Part shown: positions 10,979 to 22,902 of the stretch, piece after piece | Layout: each line of letters starts with the position of its first letter | Numbering within the stretch: the first letter of the stretch is position 1 | Assembly: GCA_032622095.1 (NCBI GenBank) | Contig: CP136069.1 | Location: forward strand, 18,799,326-18,863,325 | Direction of reading: 5' to 3' | Origin: Siphonodentalium dalli | Taxonomy: Eukaryota > Mollusca > Scaphopoda > Gadilida > Siphonodentaliidae | Length of the DNA stretch: 64,000 nt | Position numbers and translations under genes: made by a program | Notes under the pieces: model-generated | What the model was told of the DNA's origin: nothing | Seen by the model: only the letters and a program-made list of their open reading frames with translations | Databases searched by the model: none

Positions 10979-11120
10979 TACAGTAATGCTCTAAGTAATC
11001 GACTCCTTAACCACAGCAGAATTATGGGTAACTTTTCAGGATTTAGTCGGAAATATGGCTTGTTGCCATTCATCGGAAAGCTCTCCCCGAGACCTTTCCG
11101 ATTACTTAGGGCATTACAGA
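10979..11120. repeat. Family A MITE, right arm mostly deleted
   Basis: Complete left arm from TACAGTAATGCTC to the tip (CTCTC CCC GAGAC). The sequence then jumps from CTTTCCG to ATTACTTAGGGCATTACAG. The deletion joins at the shared CGATTA/CCGAT bases. Confidence 0.88.
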
Positions 11121-11649
11121 TAGGTAGTGCAGATCGGTGTGCAGAACTTAGAAGCTATGCAATGTCCTGAATTATGTTATGTCAAGGCAGTTAGTTCAAC
11201 TTATTACACGAACTTGTCCTCCATTCCCACTGCCAATTTGGGACTGTCGCAATGGGATTAAGGATATACCCCTCGCAGTGCAATTGAGCTGCGTTAATTG
11301 TAGCCATATTAACATATTTCTTCCCATGGCACTAAATATCTGTGCCAAGTTTAAGAAAAATACAAGCACGGAGGTATAATTACATGAAAATTGTACAAAT
11401 GAATGAATAGGAGACTTTCCCCCCCCCCCCCCCACACTTTTATTATAAAAGCACGCTCCAAATTAATTAAGACCATTTCAATTTACACTTCTATAAGGTT
11501 ACAAAGAAAACGAGACTGAAAGGAAAGACCAACACCAATAGGCAATTCTGTTATGATAAAACACCAAGATACAAAGATCAAAATCCTATGAAAGTCATTC
11601 AACAATAATCCACCAACATTTATCATGCTGGGCGAACGATATACACAGA
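11121..11649. other. No gene recognised; poly-C run
   Basis: Holds a homopolymer of 15 C at about 11419-11433. Short opposing ORFs at 11179-11435 have no recognisable motif. Confidence 0.45.
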
Positions 11650-11864
11650 CAGTAATGCTCTAATTAATCAACCTCTTAACCACAGCATAATTATGGGTAA
11701 CTTTTCAGGATTTAGTCGGAAATATGGCTTGTTGCTATTCATCGGAAAGCTCTCACAGAGAGCTTTCCAATGAATGGTAACAAGCCATATTTCCAACTAA
11801 ATCCTGAAAGGTTACCCATAATTATGCTGTGGTTAAAGAGTCGATTACTTAGGGCATGACTGTA
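11650..11864. repeat. Family A palindromic MITE, full length
   Basis: Tip CTCTC ACA GAGAG. The consensus GCAGAATTATGGG reads GCATAATTATGGG in the left arm, and the right arm carries the matching CCCATAATTATGC. The left flank is GA rather than TA. Confidence 0.9.
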
Positions 11865-11898
11865 TAGTGCCGACGATCACGGATTCTTAATATTGAGA

Positions 11899-12255
11899 AA
11901 GTCTATAAATCTCCTTCAAACAAAATTAAAATAAGAGCTGAAATTAGCAGAATCTTCATTCGAAGAAACAACCATCGAATCCAAGAAGAAAACATATTTA
12001 TTGACAAAATCGTCAATTGATACGTGATTCGTACAGTAAGATTGGATTCAAAGAGTGGATTTATAGATGAGATTGACCTTTCTATGAAAGTCCTTTAATT
12101 AAAAATAAGAACCGAAACTAAACGAATATTCATTCAAAGACCAACCATCGTGCCAAAGATGAAAATATGTTTGTTGACAAAATCCTCAATGCCAAACCGC
12201 GGTCCAATTTATTTTTGATTCATAAGACGGGGTTCATTGAGTGGATATTTAGATG
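11899..12255 (+). repeat. Imperfect direct duplication, two units of about 175 bp
   Basis: 11899-12071 and 12087-12255 share in order 'gaaagtc', 'attcattcgaag'/'attcattcaaag', 'accaaccatcg'/'acaaccatcg', 'ttgacaaaatc', 'gattca' and 'gagtggat.ta.agatgag'. They are diverged by roughly a quarter. Confidence 0.65.
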
Positions 12256-13333
12256 AGTTTAAGTAAATGTGTGCCCACTGATACGTGATTGATGCCCTGA
12301 ACCGTGGGAGAGGCTAAGCCTAATGTATCGGAAATAAGGTGCGGGATTATTTATCTGTGAAAACAACGACACTATTCGGTGCTTTGCACCAATAACAAAT
12401 GTGATTCGTGATCGAGTCAATCGGCCATTGTATATTAAATTACCCAAAATGAGACAGACTCGATTCAGGCGGTCCCTTATTGAGCGCCTCCGAGGACAAC
12501 AAACTGAGGACCTCAGCGCGAGTAAACAGATAGATTGGAGTAAAATCAATGTTCTTGAACTGGTGCCGAAATTATACCCATTTACCTCCTGTTGGCAGAA
12601 GAAATTTGCTCGAAACACATCAAAAGATTAATGTTTTCCACAAAGTCAGGCGAAATTATTTAATTAGGAGTGAGAAAATAGAAATTTATTTACGGAATAA
12701 TATTCTGAACGTTTAGGCCCACGCCATGTACCAGCTTTCAATGCGGGCTACATAATTATTGCATGTTTGAAATGTAAATTTTGGAATTTGTTAATTTATT
12801 TTAATATTGTCAAGCACCTTGAAACATCGGTGATATGTGCGCTATGCAAGAAATGTTTGATATGATACGATATATGTGACTCATGAGTTTACTTGATTAT
12901 CATACCCTCATCTGGAATTCAAAATATTCAAGCTTATCAAAAAGCGAGAAAACATATTCAGCCATTGTTTACACATTATAACTGTTGTAGCCTGATGAGC
13001 AGTTTGCTGATGCCCGCAACGTGGTTTACGGCCTGCATCGGTGATTAAGGATGACCAGCGTGAAAAACTGGGGCAACATTTCTTCGAAGAAAAAATTCAA
13101 AGAAACAATCAAAAGGGCCCCAGGAGAGGAAGAAAAAATAGTATCCAATCTAGAAAGACAAGTGAACGCCGTATGATTGGCAGAGAGTATCATTTGGTCT
13201 CCAGAGGACAGAGCGCCGTGATTGAATTGTTCCGATATTTAAGTTTGGACGACTCGCACAATTTAATCAAACATTCAGAAAGAAACCTCATCCTCTCAAA
13301 AAGAGAATGAAGAGAAAGAATGTGACAGACAAT
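12256..13333. other. No recognised gene; two small unassigned ORFs
   Basis: This is one of the few stretches with somewhat higher GC. It has a plus-strand ORF of 76 codons at 12401-12631 (arginine-rich, MIRDRVNRP start) and another of 89 codons at 13041-13310 (lysine/arginine-rich, start MIKDDQREK). Neither resembles a family I know, and neither has a clear splice context. They could be exon fragments or chance. Confidence 0.3.
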
Positions 13334-13680
13334 CAAGGCTGCAAATAGTGTGTCTTTCATTTGTAGAATGATGTTCCCAGAGGGTGAATTTAGTGACGCT
13401 ATACCGCATGATGGGTTAACATCACCAAATTCAGCCTCTGGGAATCTCATTCTGCTTTGGCTTCAACTACTATGGGAGACCTAGGATCAGATTCAAGTTC
13501 CCCAGTTGAAGTTGGTAATGTTCACCCATTAGTCACCTCAGTTATGCATTTTATCTTCTGCAAATTAGGCAATATAGAAACTGCATGATCAGAAGGGAAA
13601 AGCAACTAAAAACAATGTTAATTTGAGACTAAAGATACTTCCAAGAAGATGAGTCCTAAAGCATCACTAAATTCACCCTC
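13334..13680. repeat. Family C MITE, right end lost
   Basis: Begins CAAGGCTGCAAATAGTGTG, has the first hairpin and an interior subtype with CTACTATGGGAGACC that is shared with the copy at 40734. It is cut at CACTAAATTCACCCTCTC, where it runs directly into family E sequence. The overlapping CTCTC/TCTCCC bases may mark a recombination junction between C and E. Confidence 0.8.
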
Positions 13681-13758
13681 TCTCCCATAGGGAGCCTTGC
13701 ATATGGCACATGATCTTTAATGCTGTACCAGCTCAGCCCCCATCATTAAAAGGATTAA
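13681..13758 (+). repeat. Family E right-end fragment
   Basis: CCCATAGGGAGCCTTGCATAT, then ATCTTTAATGCTGTACCAG, ending close to GGATTAA. It is fused to the truncated family C copy. Confidence 0.7.
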
Positions 13759-13982
13759 AAGGCAGAATCTATATCAATGTGAATGTTTCTATCCCAAGAA
13801 TATTTCGTAAATAATTTTGAAATCCCTGAATTCATGGAATTCCTTGTAAACTTTCATATCTGATATTCCTCACAAAACTGAGATATTTACAATAATGACA
13901 GAGTTATTGAATGAATTTTATCAAGAAATGTAGCCATGAAAGTAGTAGGCAATTGAAACTTTATGTGGATTGGAAATAAAAC

Positions 13983-14382
13983 TTAACCCTTTACCCAACA
14001 AACCGACCAAAAACGGCCAAATAAAGCTGCAACAGCCTAAATTATCTTGGGTCTGTCTCAATAAAACCATACAAATATGGATATCATTGGAACCGACTCA
14101 TTGACCACATTGTGATGGTTACCGTTATGCCCTGTGCCAATGCATTCTCTTATATATGCGAGTCGACCATAGGTCGCCTCGCATATATAAGAGAATGCAT
14201 TGGCCTAAAAAAAACCTTTTTTTAACACTTTTTAACATTTATTCTTACATTCTTTAACAATTTTATAATTTTTAATGTGTTAAGCCAATGCATTCTCTTA
14301 TATATGCGAGACGACCTATGGTTGACTCGCATATATAAGAGAATGCATTGGCACAGGGCCGTTCTGTTGGGTAAAGGGTTAA
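13983..14382 (+). repeat. Family B MITE (TTAA), full length
   Basis: 400 bp, TTAACCCTTTACCC ... GGGTAAAGGGTTAA, same orientation as the copy at 3788. Two hairpins with CGACCATAGGTCG-type centres; the second has GACGACCTATGGTTGAC, slightly mismatched. Confidence 0.9.
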
Positions 14383-14702
14383 CAGTAAAATTGCTCAGAA
14401 AATCTATACAATAGTAGATACAAAAAAAAACAAATGTAGCCCAGAGGTTGTCAGGAATGAATCCAAAGGATATAGATACCTCAGATGTAAATATTAACTT
14501 ATGAAAAATAGTTCAACTGAAATGGCTGTCTGTGAGTATAAAATTACTGGAACCAAATTAAGACAAAAAAATATAACCAAAAAATAGCATCCTTTTCACA
14601 AGAATCCTAATATTTAGAGAATTCCTTGCAAACGAATTACAAAATAGACAATTATCACTCCAGTTATAACAGAAATTCCTAGAAAATCAGATTCTTCACA
14701 TG

Positions 14703-14877
14703 TACAGTAATGCCCTAATTAATCGACTCCATAACCACCGCAGAATTATGGGTAACTTTTCAGGATTTAGTCGGAAATATGGCTTGTTGCCATTCATCGG
14801 AAAGCCCGACTAAATCCTGAAAAGTTACCCATGATTCTGCTGTGGTTATGGAGTCGATTAATTAGAGCATTACTGTA
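14703..14877. repeat. Family A MITE with centre deletion; empty site present nearby
   Basis: TA-flanked. The right arm starts inside CCCGACTAAATCC, so the tip is gone. Both arms have CCATAACC/GGTTATGG instead of CCTTAACC/GGTTAAGG. The flanks (CACATG|TA and TA|AATATCAACTGC) match the uninterrupted sequence at about 15101-15120 in the neighbouring array unit. Confidence 0.92.
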
Positions 14878-15116
14878 AATATCAACTGCTTGATATGGAA
14901 AATACCTGAAATGACAGTGATTTAGAGTATGAAATTCCTTCAACCAAATTATGAAAAAGATTTATAAAATTACATCCTATTCCAACAACCTGTTAAACTG
15001 TTTGGAGAATTCCTTACAAATGAATTAAAAAATGCGATTATCACTCAAGTTATAATAATCAAGTTATAAGACAATTAAGTTCCCAGAAAAACAGATTCTT
15101 CAAATGTAAATATAAA

Positions 15117-15720
15117 CTGCTTAAAGACATATTGTGGACTTATTTCATTGAATGAAAACAATCAGTTAATATTCAAACACTATATCCCCACTGGAAGAAT
15201 GTATAGCAAAGAACTAAGGTTGTCGAAAATTCCAATCACATCGACTGTACCATTTCAGAGAACACAACGGTCGAAGCTCACACAAATGTACTTATTTACT
15301 ACTTTATTCTTGACTCATTATTTGGACATAAACCTTACAGCAATGATTGTGCCAATTATAATCACTACATGTACAGTAATGCCCTAAGTAATCGACTCCA
15401 TAACCGCAGCAGAATTATGGGTAACTTTTCAGGATTTAGTCGGAAATATGGCTTGTTGCCATTCATCGGAAAGCTCTCCACAAGAGCTTTCCGATGAATG
15501 GCAACAAGCCATATGTCCGACTAAATCCTGAAAAGTTACCCATAATTCTGCTGTGGTTATGGAGTCGATTACTTAGGGCATTACAGTAATTCGTTTATAA
15601 CAATGACGCTGTTTTCTGACTATTTTGTATATCAGATTTATGAAAATAACTTATTTTGGCACGATTATTTAATATTCCGTCTAGGAACACTTCAGTGTAG
15701 TGTTTCACATTACTTTAATT
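15117..15720 (+). repeat. Dispersed family W, copy interrupted by family A
   Basis: Shares 'cttaaagacatatt.tggactt', 'gacatagc'-type and 'aaaataactattttg'-like blocks with 46010-46625, and inverted with 28003-28325. The similarity is moderate. The 79-residue ORF at 15148 lies in it and is not conserved as a reading frame in the other copies. Confidence 0.6.
15372..15588. repeat. Family A palindromic MITE, full length
   Basis: TA-flanked. The tip is changed to CTCT CCACA AGAG. CTCCATAACC and GGTTATGGAG change together, as in the copy at 14703, 500 bp away. Confidence 0.9.
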
Positions 15721-16680
15721 TGGATAATATTAGAACTGAAATGGCACTGACTTAAGAGTATGAAATTCATGCAACAGAAAAGATTTATAAAGTAACATCC
15801 TATTAAACTATTTGGAGAATTCCTTACAAATGAATTACAAAACATGCAATTACCACTCCAGTTCTAAGACAAGTTCCTAGAAGAATTCCATTAATACGCT
15901 AAACATCACGAATATGGCACAATAAACTGTCTTCACTCTTTCAATCAGAATGCCAGCGATCAGAGCTGCTCAAACTTACAACACGAATCATTTCATGGTA
16001 TTGATCACTATTAATATTATTAAGAGGTAAGATACTTGTATACTCTTCCAATATTCCAAAAAAAGAAATAGAGAAACCTCTGATTTAAATATTGACTTCA
16101 CTGTTGACTTATGAAAATTAGTTCAACTGAAATGGCTGTCTGAGTATGAAATTACTGGAACCAAATTATGACCAAAATATATAATATACTAGCATCTTAT
16201 TCACAAGAATCCTTATATTTAGAGAATTCCTAACAAACAAATAACAAAACATGCGATTATCACTCCAGTTGTAAGAGAAAAGCCCAGAAAAACAGATTCT
16301 TCAACCAAAAATATCAACAGCTGAATACATGTTCTATGGATATATTAGAACTCAAATGGAAGTGACTTAGAGTATGAAATTCCTGTAACCAATTTATATT
16401 TTTTTTTTATAAACTAACATCCTATTAAACTATTTGGAGAATTCCTTACAAATGAATTACAAAACATGCGATTATCACTCCAGTAATAAGACAAGTTCCT
16501 AGAAGAATTCCATTAATACGCTAAACATCACGAATCCACGAATATGGCACAATAAACTGTCTTCACTCTCTCAAGAACACATTAATAAGATTCCATGAGA
16601 ATGCCAGCGATCAGAGCTGATCAAACTTACAACACGGATCATTCCACAGTATTGATCACTGCCAATCACTCTCGCACTTT

Positions 16681-17077
16681 GGGCGAGAGAGAAAAAAAGT
16701 CAGCGCGTCTTGTACTTAAACCAATCACATGGTAGCGAAGTTTCCAAATAGCCCCTCAACAGGTGAAACGAGTGAAGTGCAAGTCATTGTTATTCAAAGA
16801 ATAGATAGTTCGTAAGAGGTGCAGTCTCTGAATACTCGATGAATAATCTTCGGCATGAATTACGGAGACTCCTACAAATCTAATGAATAGCGCGCTAGCA
16901 TGAGGCTTGTACCCCCTGCATACAATTGCAGATTCGCACCATTCTATTGAATTGTGACATGGACGATAGTGAATGGTGATTAATTTCGAATTATTGAATT
17001 GTGTCCAATTTTTGTAGCGGTATTTACTGGTGAGTGTTTAAGCCTCGTTCATAATGGCCAATAATAAGTCAAGCAGA
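16681..17077. other. No recognised feature
   Basis: Unique-looking sequence that precedes the satellite; no gene supported. Confidence 0.45.
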
Positions 17078-20000
17078 CACAGAAAATATGATCAATGAGG
17101 CAGTGTGAAATTAGCCGTTAGTGCTTAACCTGTTGAGTGTCGTTGAATGTTGGCCCGGTTCATAACTCGACATGCCGGATCAATTTAACATTTATTTTAT
17201 TGACTTGATAGATTCTCAGTCTAGCCCCAGGTCCAACAGGTTTTAAGAGTTCAGGATTCCAGGAACATATTCTGCCTTTTAGTTTAACTTCTCGTGTATA
17301 AAATAACATGATAGAGATGTGAAGTGTCACGGCTTGAGCAGAAAATATGATCAATGAGGCAGTGTGAAATTAGCCGTTAGTGCTTAACCTGTTGAGTGTC
17401 GTTGAATGTTGGCCGTTGAATGTTGGCCGTTGAATGTTGGCCGGTTCCTAACTCAACATGCGGGATCAATTTAACATTTATTTTATTGACTGATTTATTC
17501 TGTCTGTCCCAAGTTCAGTTGTCTTTAACAAGGAATCTATTTTGCCTTTTTATTTAATATCTATAAACTATCATATAGAGATGAGAAATGAGACCTGGTC
17601 AAGACTGCAGGGTGTGATTTTATGTGAATTTCTGTCATTTATTTTTGATGACTTTCAGAGGGACGCTAATAATTAATGCATTTGTTTTCCAATTACGATT
17701 TATAGCCGTTGGTGGTTAACCTGTTGAGTGTCGTTGAATGTTGGCCCGTTCATAACTCAACATGCCGGATCAATTTAACATTTATTTTATTGACTTGATA
17801 GATTCTCAGTCTAGCCCCAGGTCCAACAGGTTTTAAGAGTTCAGGATTCCAGGAACCTATTCTGCCTTTTAGTTTAACTTCTAGTGTATAAAATGACATG
17901 ATAGAGATGTGAAGTGTGACCCGAGAGTTTATGTTGAATATTTTTATCATTTGATAATTTATTTGATATAATTTGATGATTTAGGACATTAATATTATCA
18001 TGTTCTGAGTTATATATGGTGCTTATAACCTGTTGAGTGTCGTTGAATGTTGGCCCGTTCATAACTCAACATGCCGGATCAATTTAACATTTATTTTATT
18101 GACTTGATAGATTCTCAGTCTAGCCCCAGGTCCAACAGGTTTTAAGAGTTCAGGATTCCAGGAACCTATTCTGCCTTTTAGTTTAACTTCTAGTGTATAA
18201 AATGACATGATAGAGATGTGAAGTGTGACCCGAGAGTTTATGTTGAATATTTTTATCATTTGATAATTTATTTGATATAATTTGATGATTTAGGACATTA
18301 ATATTATCATGTTCTGAGTTATATATGGTGCTTATAACCTGTTGAGTGTCGTTGAATGTTGGCCCGTTCATAACTCAACATGCCGGATCAATTTAACATT
18401 TATTTTATTGACTTGATAGATTCTCAGTCTAGCCCCAGGTCCAACAGGTTTTAAGAGTTCAGGATTCCAGGAACCTATTCTGCCTTTTAGTTTAACTTTT
18501 AGTGTATAAAATGACATGATAGAGATGTGAAGTGTGACCCGAGAGTTTATGTTGAATATTTTTATCATTTGATAATTTATTTGATATAATTTGATGAGTT
18601 AGGACATTAATATTATCATGTTCTTAGCTGTATATGGTGCTTAACCTGTTGAGTGTCGTTGAATGTTGGCTGGTTCATAACTCAACATGCGGGATCAATT
18701 TAACATTTTATTTTATTGACTGATTTATTCTGTCTGTCCCAAGTTCAGTTGTCTTTAACGAGGAACCTATTTCGCCTTTTTATTTAATATCTATAAACTA
18801 TCAAATAGAGATGAGAAATAAAACCTGGTCAAGACTGCAGGGTGTGATTTTATGTAAATTTCTTGTCATTTATTTAGGATGACTTTCAGAGGGACGCTAA
18901 TAATTAATGCACTTGTTTTCCAATTACTATTTATAGCCGTTGGTGTTTAACCTGTTGAGACCTGTTGAATGTTGGCCGGTTCCTAACTCAACATGCCGGA
19001 TCAATTTAACATTTATTTTATTGACTCGATTGATTCTCAGTCTAGCCCCATGCAGGTCCAACAGGCTTTAAGAGTTCAGGATTCCAGGAACCTATTCTGC
19101 ATTTGAGTTTAACTTCTCGTGTATAAAATGACATGATAGAGATGTGAAGTGTGACCCGAGAGTTTATGTTGAATATTTTTATCATTTGATAATTTATTTG
19201 ATATAATTTGATGAGTTAGGATATTAATATTATCATGTTCTTAGCTGTATATGGTGCTTAACCTGTTGAGTGTCGTTGAATGTTGGCTGGTTCATAACTC
19301 AACATGCGGGATCAATTTAACATTTATTTTATTGACTGATTTATTCTGTCTGTCCCAAGTTCAGTTGTCTTTAACGAGGAACCTATTTCGCCTTTTTATT
19401 TAATATCTATAAACTATCATATAGAGATGAGAAATGAAACCTGGTCAAGACTGCAGGGTGCGATTTTATGTGAATTTCTGTCATTTATTTTTGATGACTT
19501 TCAGAGGGACGCTAATAATTAATGCATTTGTTTTCCAATTACGATTTATAGCCGTTGGTGCTTAACCTGTTGAGGTCCTTGAATGTTGGCCGTTGAATGT
19601 TGGCCGGTTCATAACTCAACATGCGGGATCAATTTAACATTTATTTTATTGACTGATTTATTCTGTCTGTCCCAAGTTCAGTTGTCTTTAACGAGGAACC
19701 TATTTCGCCTTTTTATTTAATATCTATAAACTATCAAATAGAGATGAGAAATAAAACCTGGTCAAGACTGCAGGGTGTGATTTTATGTAAATTTCTTGTC
19801 ATTTATTTAGGATGACTTTCAGAGGGACGCTAATAATTAATGCACTTGTTTTCCAATTACTATTTTATAGCCGTTGGTGTTTAACCTGTTGAGACCTGTT
19901 GAATGTTGGCCGGTTCATAACTCAACATGCGGGATCAATTTAACATTTATTTTATTGACTGATTTATTCTGTCTGTCCCAAGTTCAGTTGTCTTTAACGA

Positions 20001-20470
20001 GGAACCTATTTCGCCTTTTTATTTAATATCTATAAACTATCATATAGAGATGAGAAATGAAACCTGGTCAAGACTGCAGGGTGCGATTTTATGTGAATTT
20101 CTGTCATTTATTTTTGATGACTTTCAGAGGGACGCTAATAATTAATGCATTTGTTTTCCAATTACGATTTATAGCCGTTGCATGGTGCTTAACCTGTTGA
20201 GGTCCTTGACTGTTGGCCGGCTCCTAACTGGACTCGCAGGATCAATTTAACATTTATTTTATTGACTCGATTGTTTCTCAGTTAAGCCCCAGGTCCAACG
20301 AGTTTTAACGAGTTCAGGATTCCAGGAACATATATTACCTTTTAGTTTAACTTCTAGTGTATAAAATGACATGATAGAGATGTGAAGTTTCACCAGAGTT
20401 TATGTTGAATATTTTTATCATTTTATTAATTTGCATGTTATAATTTGATGATTTGAAAGGACACTAAGAC
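17078..20470 (+). repeat. Satellite array, 11 units of about 260-330 bp in two types
   Basis: Units begin at AACCTGTTGAGTGTCGTTG near 17127, 17386, 17717, 18026, 18335, 18643, 18949, 19259, 19564, 19882 and 20189. All share the first 80 or so bases (CAACATGC.GGATCAATTTAA, TTTATTTTATTGACT). After that, type a continues with TCTCAGTCTAGCCCCAGGTC and type b with TCTGTCTGTCCCAAGTTCAG. The order is a b a a a b a b b b a. The 66-codon ORFs that repeat every 309 bp are a by-product. Possibly a local satellite or an expanded mobile element. Confidence 0.92.
17717..18643 (+). repeat. Three nearly identical 309-bp type-a satellite units
   Basis: Units at 17717, 18026 and 18335 are almost base-for-base identical, including the tail TGATTTAGGACATTAATATT, with single changes only (CTTCTAG versus CTTTTAG, for example). 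They are the most recent expansion in the array. Confidence 0.92.
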
Positions 20471-21537
20471 CAAACAAAAACATCATTTGAGTCTCAAGAC
20501 ACTGCGGAAGGGAAGACTTTATTTTTATTGTTTTTATTTTTTATTTTCGTGTGGACATAGTAAGCATGGATTATGACAGCTTCCCTTATCTAGTAATAGT
20601 CTGAACATGTAGAGGGAATTAACTTTGTTATGCATTAGAGCCCAAAGCCGCCATTGCACGCCGCCAGCCATATTGGCCACAAGCTGCTGCCAGCCATATT
20701 ATCCTAACGTCAGCCACATGAAAAAAAATATGCCACCGGAATGGCAAAATGGCTAAGCCCTGTGCATGGGCTTATATGTCAAGCACAACTGTACTGTGAA
20801 TTGCAAAGAATTAAACCGCATTGCCTAATATCGGCATACATGCATGGACACTACTTGGTTGTTATATTATCAGAACACCCGGGCCTCTCAATGTGGAAGA
20901 CTATTCCAATGCATGCTTTCATCTAACTGAATGGGAGCATCCATTCAGCTTGAATACTTGAAAGGGTTAAAATATAAACTGTTTATTTCGACACGACTCA
21001 CTCTCAGACATTGCTGGAATTTTGTCAATATATGCACATAACCTGTAGAATAGAATAGAAAATAGTTTGAAATATTATATATCATTACTATCGGATTCAT
21101 CCTTGAAAGATGCATGCATATATCGCAAGATGCCAGTGATGATAGCAGTTTGTAGTCGACAGAAGTCCCAATGTAACTTTAATACACCGATTAGGTGGGA
21201 AACTAAATAGTACATCCATGCGGTATTTTTTTTAGCATTTAATTGTGGTGTACCCATAGAATTCAAGACCACAAGTATTCTATTGGTGTTGGGCTTTTCC
21301 ATAATTGAGAAAATAAACGAAGGACTTGGGGTCCATAACTGGGTATTAGGACAATTTCGGAAACGAAAATACGCTGAAAGCTAACGTCTCAGCTGGCTGA
21401 GCCGCCATATTTCATCAGCCACGAACATTGCGACTGAGCGGTCTTAGCTAGCTAACCAGCCACGAAATTGGTTGAGCCAGCCGCGAAAACTATTTGTGGT
21501 GGCTTCGGGGTCATTATGCCTATTTTATTACACTTAT
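20471..21537. other. No recognised gene
   Basis: Starts after the satellite. Contains GCC-rich patches near 20648-20700 and 21390-21480 with repeated 'agccatatt'/'agccacgaa' words, but no clear repeat unit. Short ORFs of 61 and 75 codons are unassigned. Confidence 0.4.
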
Positions 21538-21937
21538 TTAACCCTTTACCCAACAGAAGGGCCCTGTGCCAATGCATTCTCTTATATATGCGAGTCGACC
21601 ATAGGTCGCCTCGCATATATAAGAGAATGCATTGGCTTAACACATTAAAAATTATAAAATTGTTAAAGAATGTAAGAAAAAATGATAAAAAGTGTTAAAA
21701 AAAGATTTTTTTTAGGCCAATGCATTCTCTTATATATGCGAGGCGACCTATGGTCGACTCGCATATATAAGAGAATGCATTGGCACAGGGCATAACTGTA
21801 ACCATCACAATGTGGTCAATCAGCCGGTTCCAATGATATCCATATTTGTATGGTTCTATTGAGAGAGACCGAAGATATTTTAGGCTGTTGAAGCTTTATT
21901 TGGCCGGTTTTGGCCGGTTTGTTGGTTAAAGGGTTAA
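21538..21937 (-). repeat. Family B MITE (TTAA), full length, inverted
   Basis: TTAACCCTTTACCCAACAGAAGG to GGTTAAAGGGTTAA, opposite to the copies at 3788 and 13983. Both CCAATGCATTCTCTTATATA hairpins are intact with perfect arms. The plus- and minus-strand ORFs of 63-76 codons are this palindrome. Confidence 0.92.
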
Positions 21938-22455
21938 GGATGATATAAGAATGACATTGTACTACCATTATATATGACATAAGGATTACCTATAATGTTC
22001 TAATGCCCCGGACTGTTCACAATTGTTATTGTAATGTTGTCTATAAATTGACACCTCTCCTTTATAACATGTGATCTTAAATTTCCTCCAGTGCCTTTCA
22101 ATTCTTCTGTGGTTACAATTTAATACTGCACCAGACTAAGAGGATCAACTAACCCTTTTCTTCAATGTGGTCATCTTCTTCATGGTCTATGTCACTATGC
22201 ATAATTATGCATGATGATAAGTCACTCTTCACACATTACACAGATATGTGTTAAGAGTTCATGCAAATTGCAGTTAAAACTCAATATGTATGTGGACATG
22301 TTGGTAAAAACAAACCAAAATAAAAAAAAATTCAAATGTTTTTTTAAAACTTTTTTTTGGGTCATAATATCAAAATTTGAAATAATTAATGCGGGCCAAT
22401 TGTTTCCATGTGGCGGTATCTAAGACTCAAATAACTTTTTTTGTTTGTTCGGCCT
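21938..22455. other. No recognised feature
   Basis: AT-rich sequence; a 70-codon ORF at 22211-22423 has no recognisable motif. Confidence 0.4.
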
Positions 22456-22590
22456 AATGTTATTAGTTATCTATAGTGATTAACGTGTTGAGTGTCATTG
22501 AATGTTGGCTGCTTCTAACTCAACATATGGGATCAATTTAATATTTATTTTATCCATTTATTCAGTCAGTCCTAAGTTCAGTTGACTTAC
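22456..22590 (+). repeat. Isolated satellite unit fragment (type b)
   Basis: GTGTTGAGTGTCATTGAATG, CTAACTCAACATATGGGATC and CCTAAGTTCAGTTGACTT match type b of the 17-20 kb array, 2 kb beyond its end. It is diverged and runs into a family C copy. Confidence 0.8.
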
Positions 22591-22593
22591 TCA

Positions 22594-22902
22594 CTTGCAG
22601 AATGAGGTCCCCAGAGGCTGAATTTAGTGACGCGATGCCACATGGCTGGCTAGCATAACTAAATTCACCCTCTGGGAACCTCATTCTGCATAGGCCTCGT
22701 CTTCTCTGGAAAGTTTCTTTATTATCAAATTTCTATAGAAACTTCTTCTAGATTATATTTCTTTTTTAGTTTAGTTTCTCTACACATGTATCCCCAAATT
22801 GGCAGATGACACATTGCATAATCGAGGTTCCCAATGGGTGTACATCACAATATTCACCATTTGGTAACTTCAGTCTGAGTCTATGTCTCCCATAGCAGAT
22901 GA
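22594..22902. repeat. Family C MITE, left end lost, right end replaced by minisatellite
   Basis: Starts at TTGCAGAATGAGGTCC within the first hairpin and keeps the interior with CCCAAATTGGCAGATGACAC and CCATAGCAGATGAGG. Where the second hairpin should follow, a 40-bp tandem array takes over. Confidence 0.85.

Larger units (their letters stand above)
14503..16680 (+). repeat. Diverged tandem/segmental array, five recognisable units
   Basis: Units near 14503, 14890, 15720, 16110 and 16330 share 'gaaatgg', 'gagtatgaaatt', 'aaccaaattatga', 'catcctatt', 'tttggagaattcctta', 'aaatgaattacaaaa', 'tatcactccagtt' and 'aacagattcttca'. The last pair (15720-16000 and 16337-16670) also shares 'cattaatacgctaaacatc' and 'gccagcgatcagagctg'. 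Two family A copies and one W copy interrupt the array. No coding function is evident. Confidence 0.75.

Noticed and set aside
10655-10986. Opposing 89- and 62-codon ORFs as a gene
   Set aside because: They shadow each other in a unique region, with no motif and no neighbouring exon.
12401-12631. 76-codon arginine-rich ORF as a gene
   Set aside because: No recognisable domain, an overlapping ORF exists on the other strand, and there is no splice or start context. Left as unassigned.
17160-18568. Repeated 62-66 codon ORFs every 309 bp (MIKIFNINSRVTLHISIM start)
   Set aside because: A by-product of near-identical satellite units. The type b units lack the frame.
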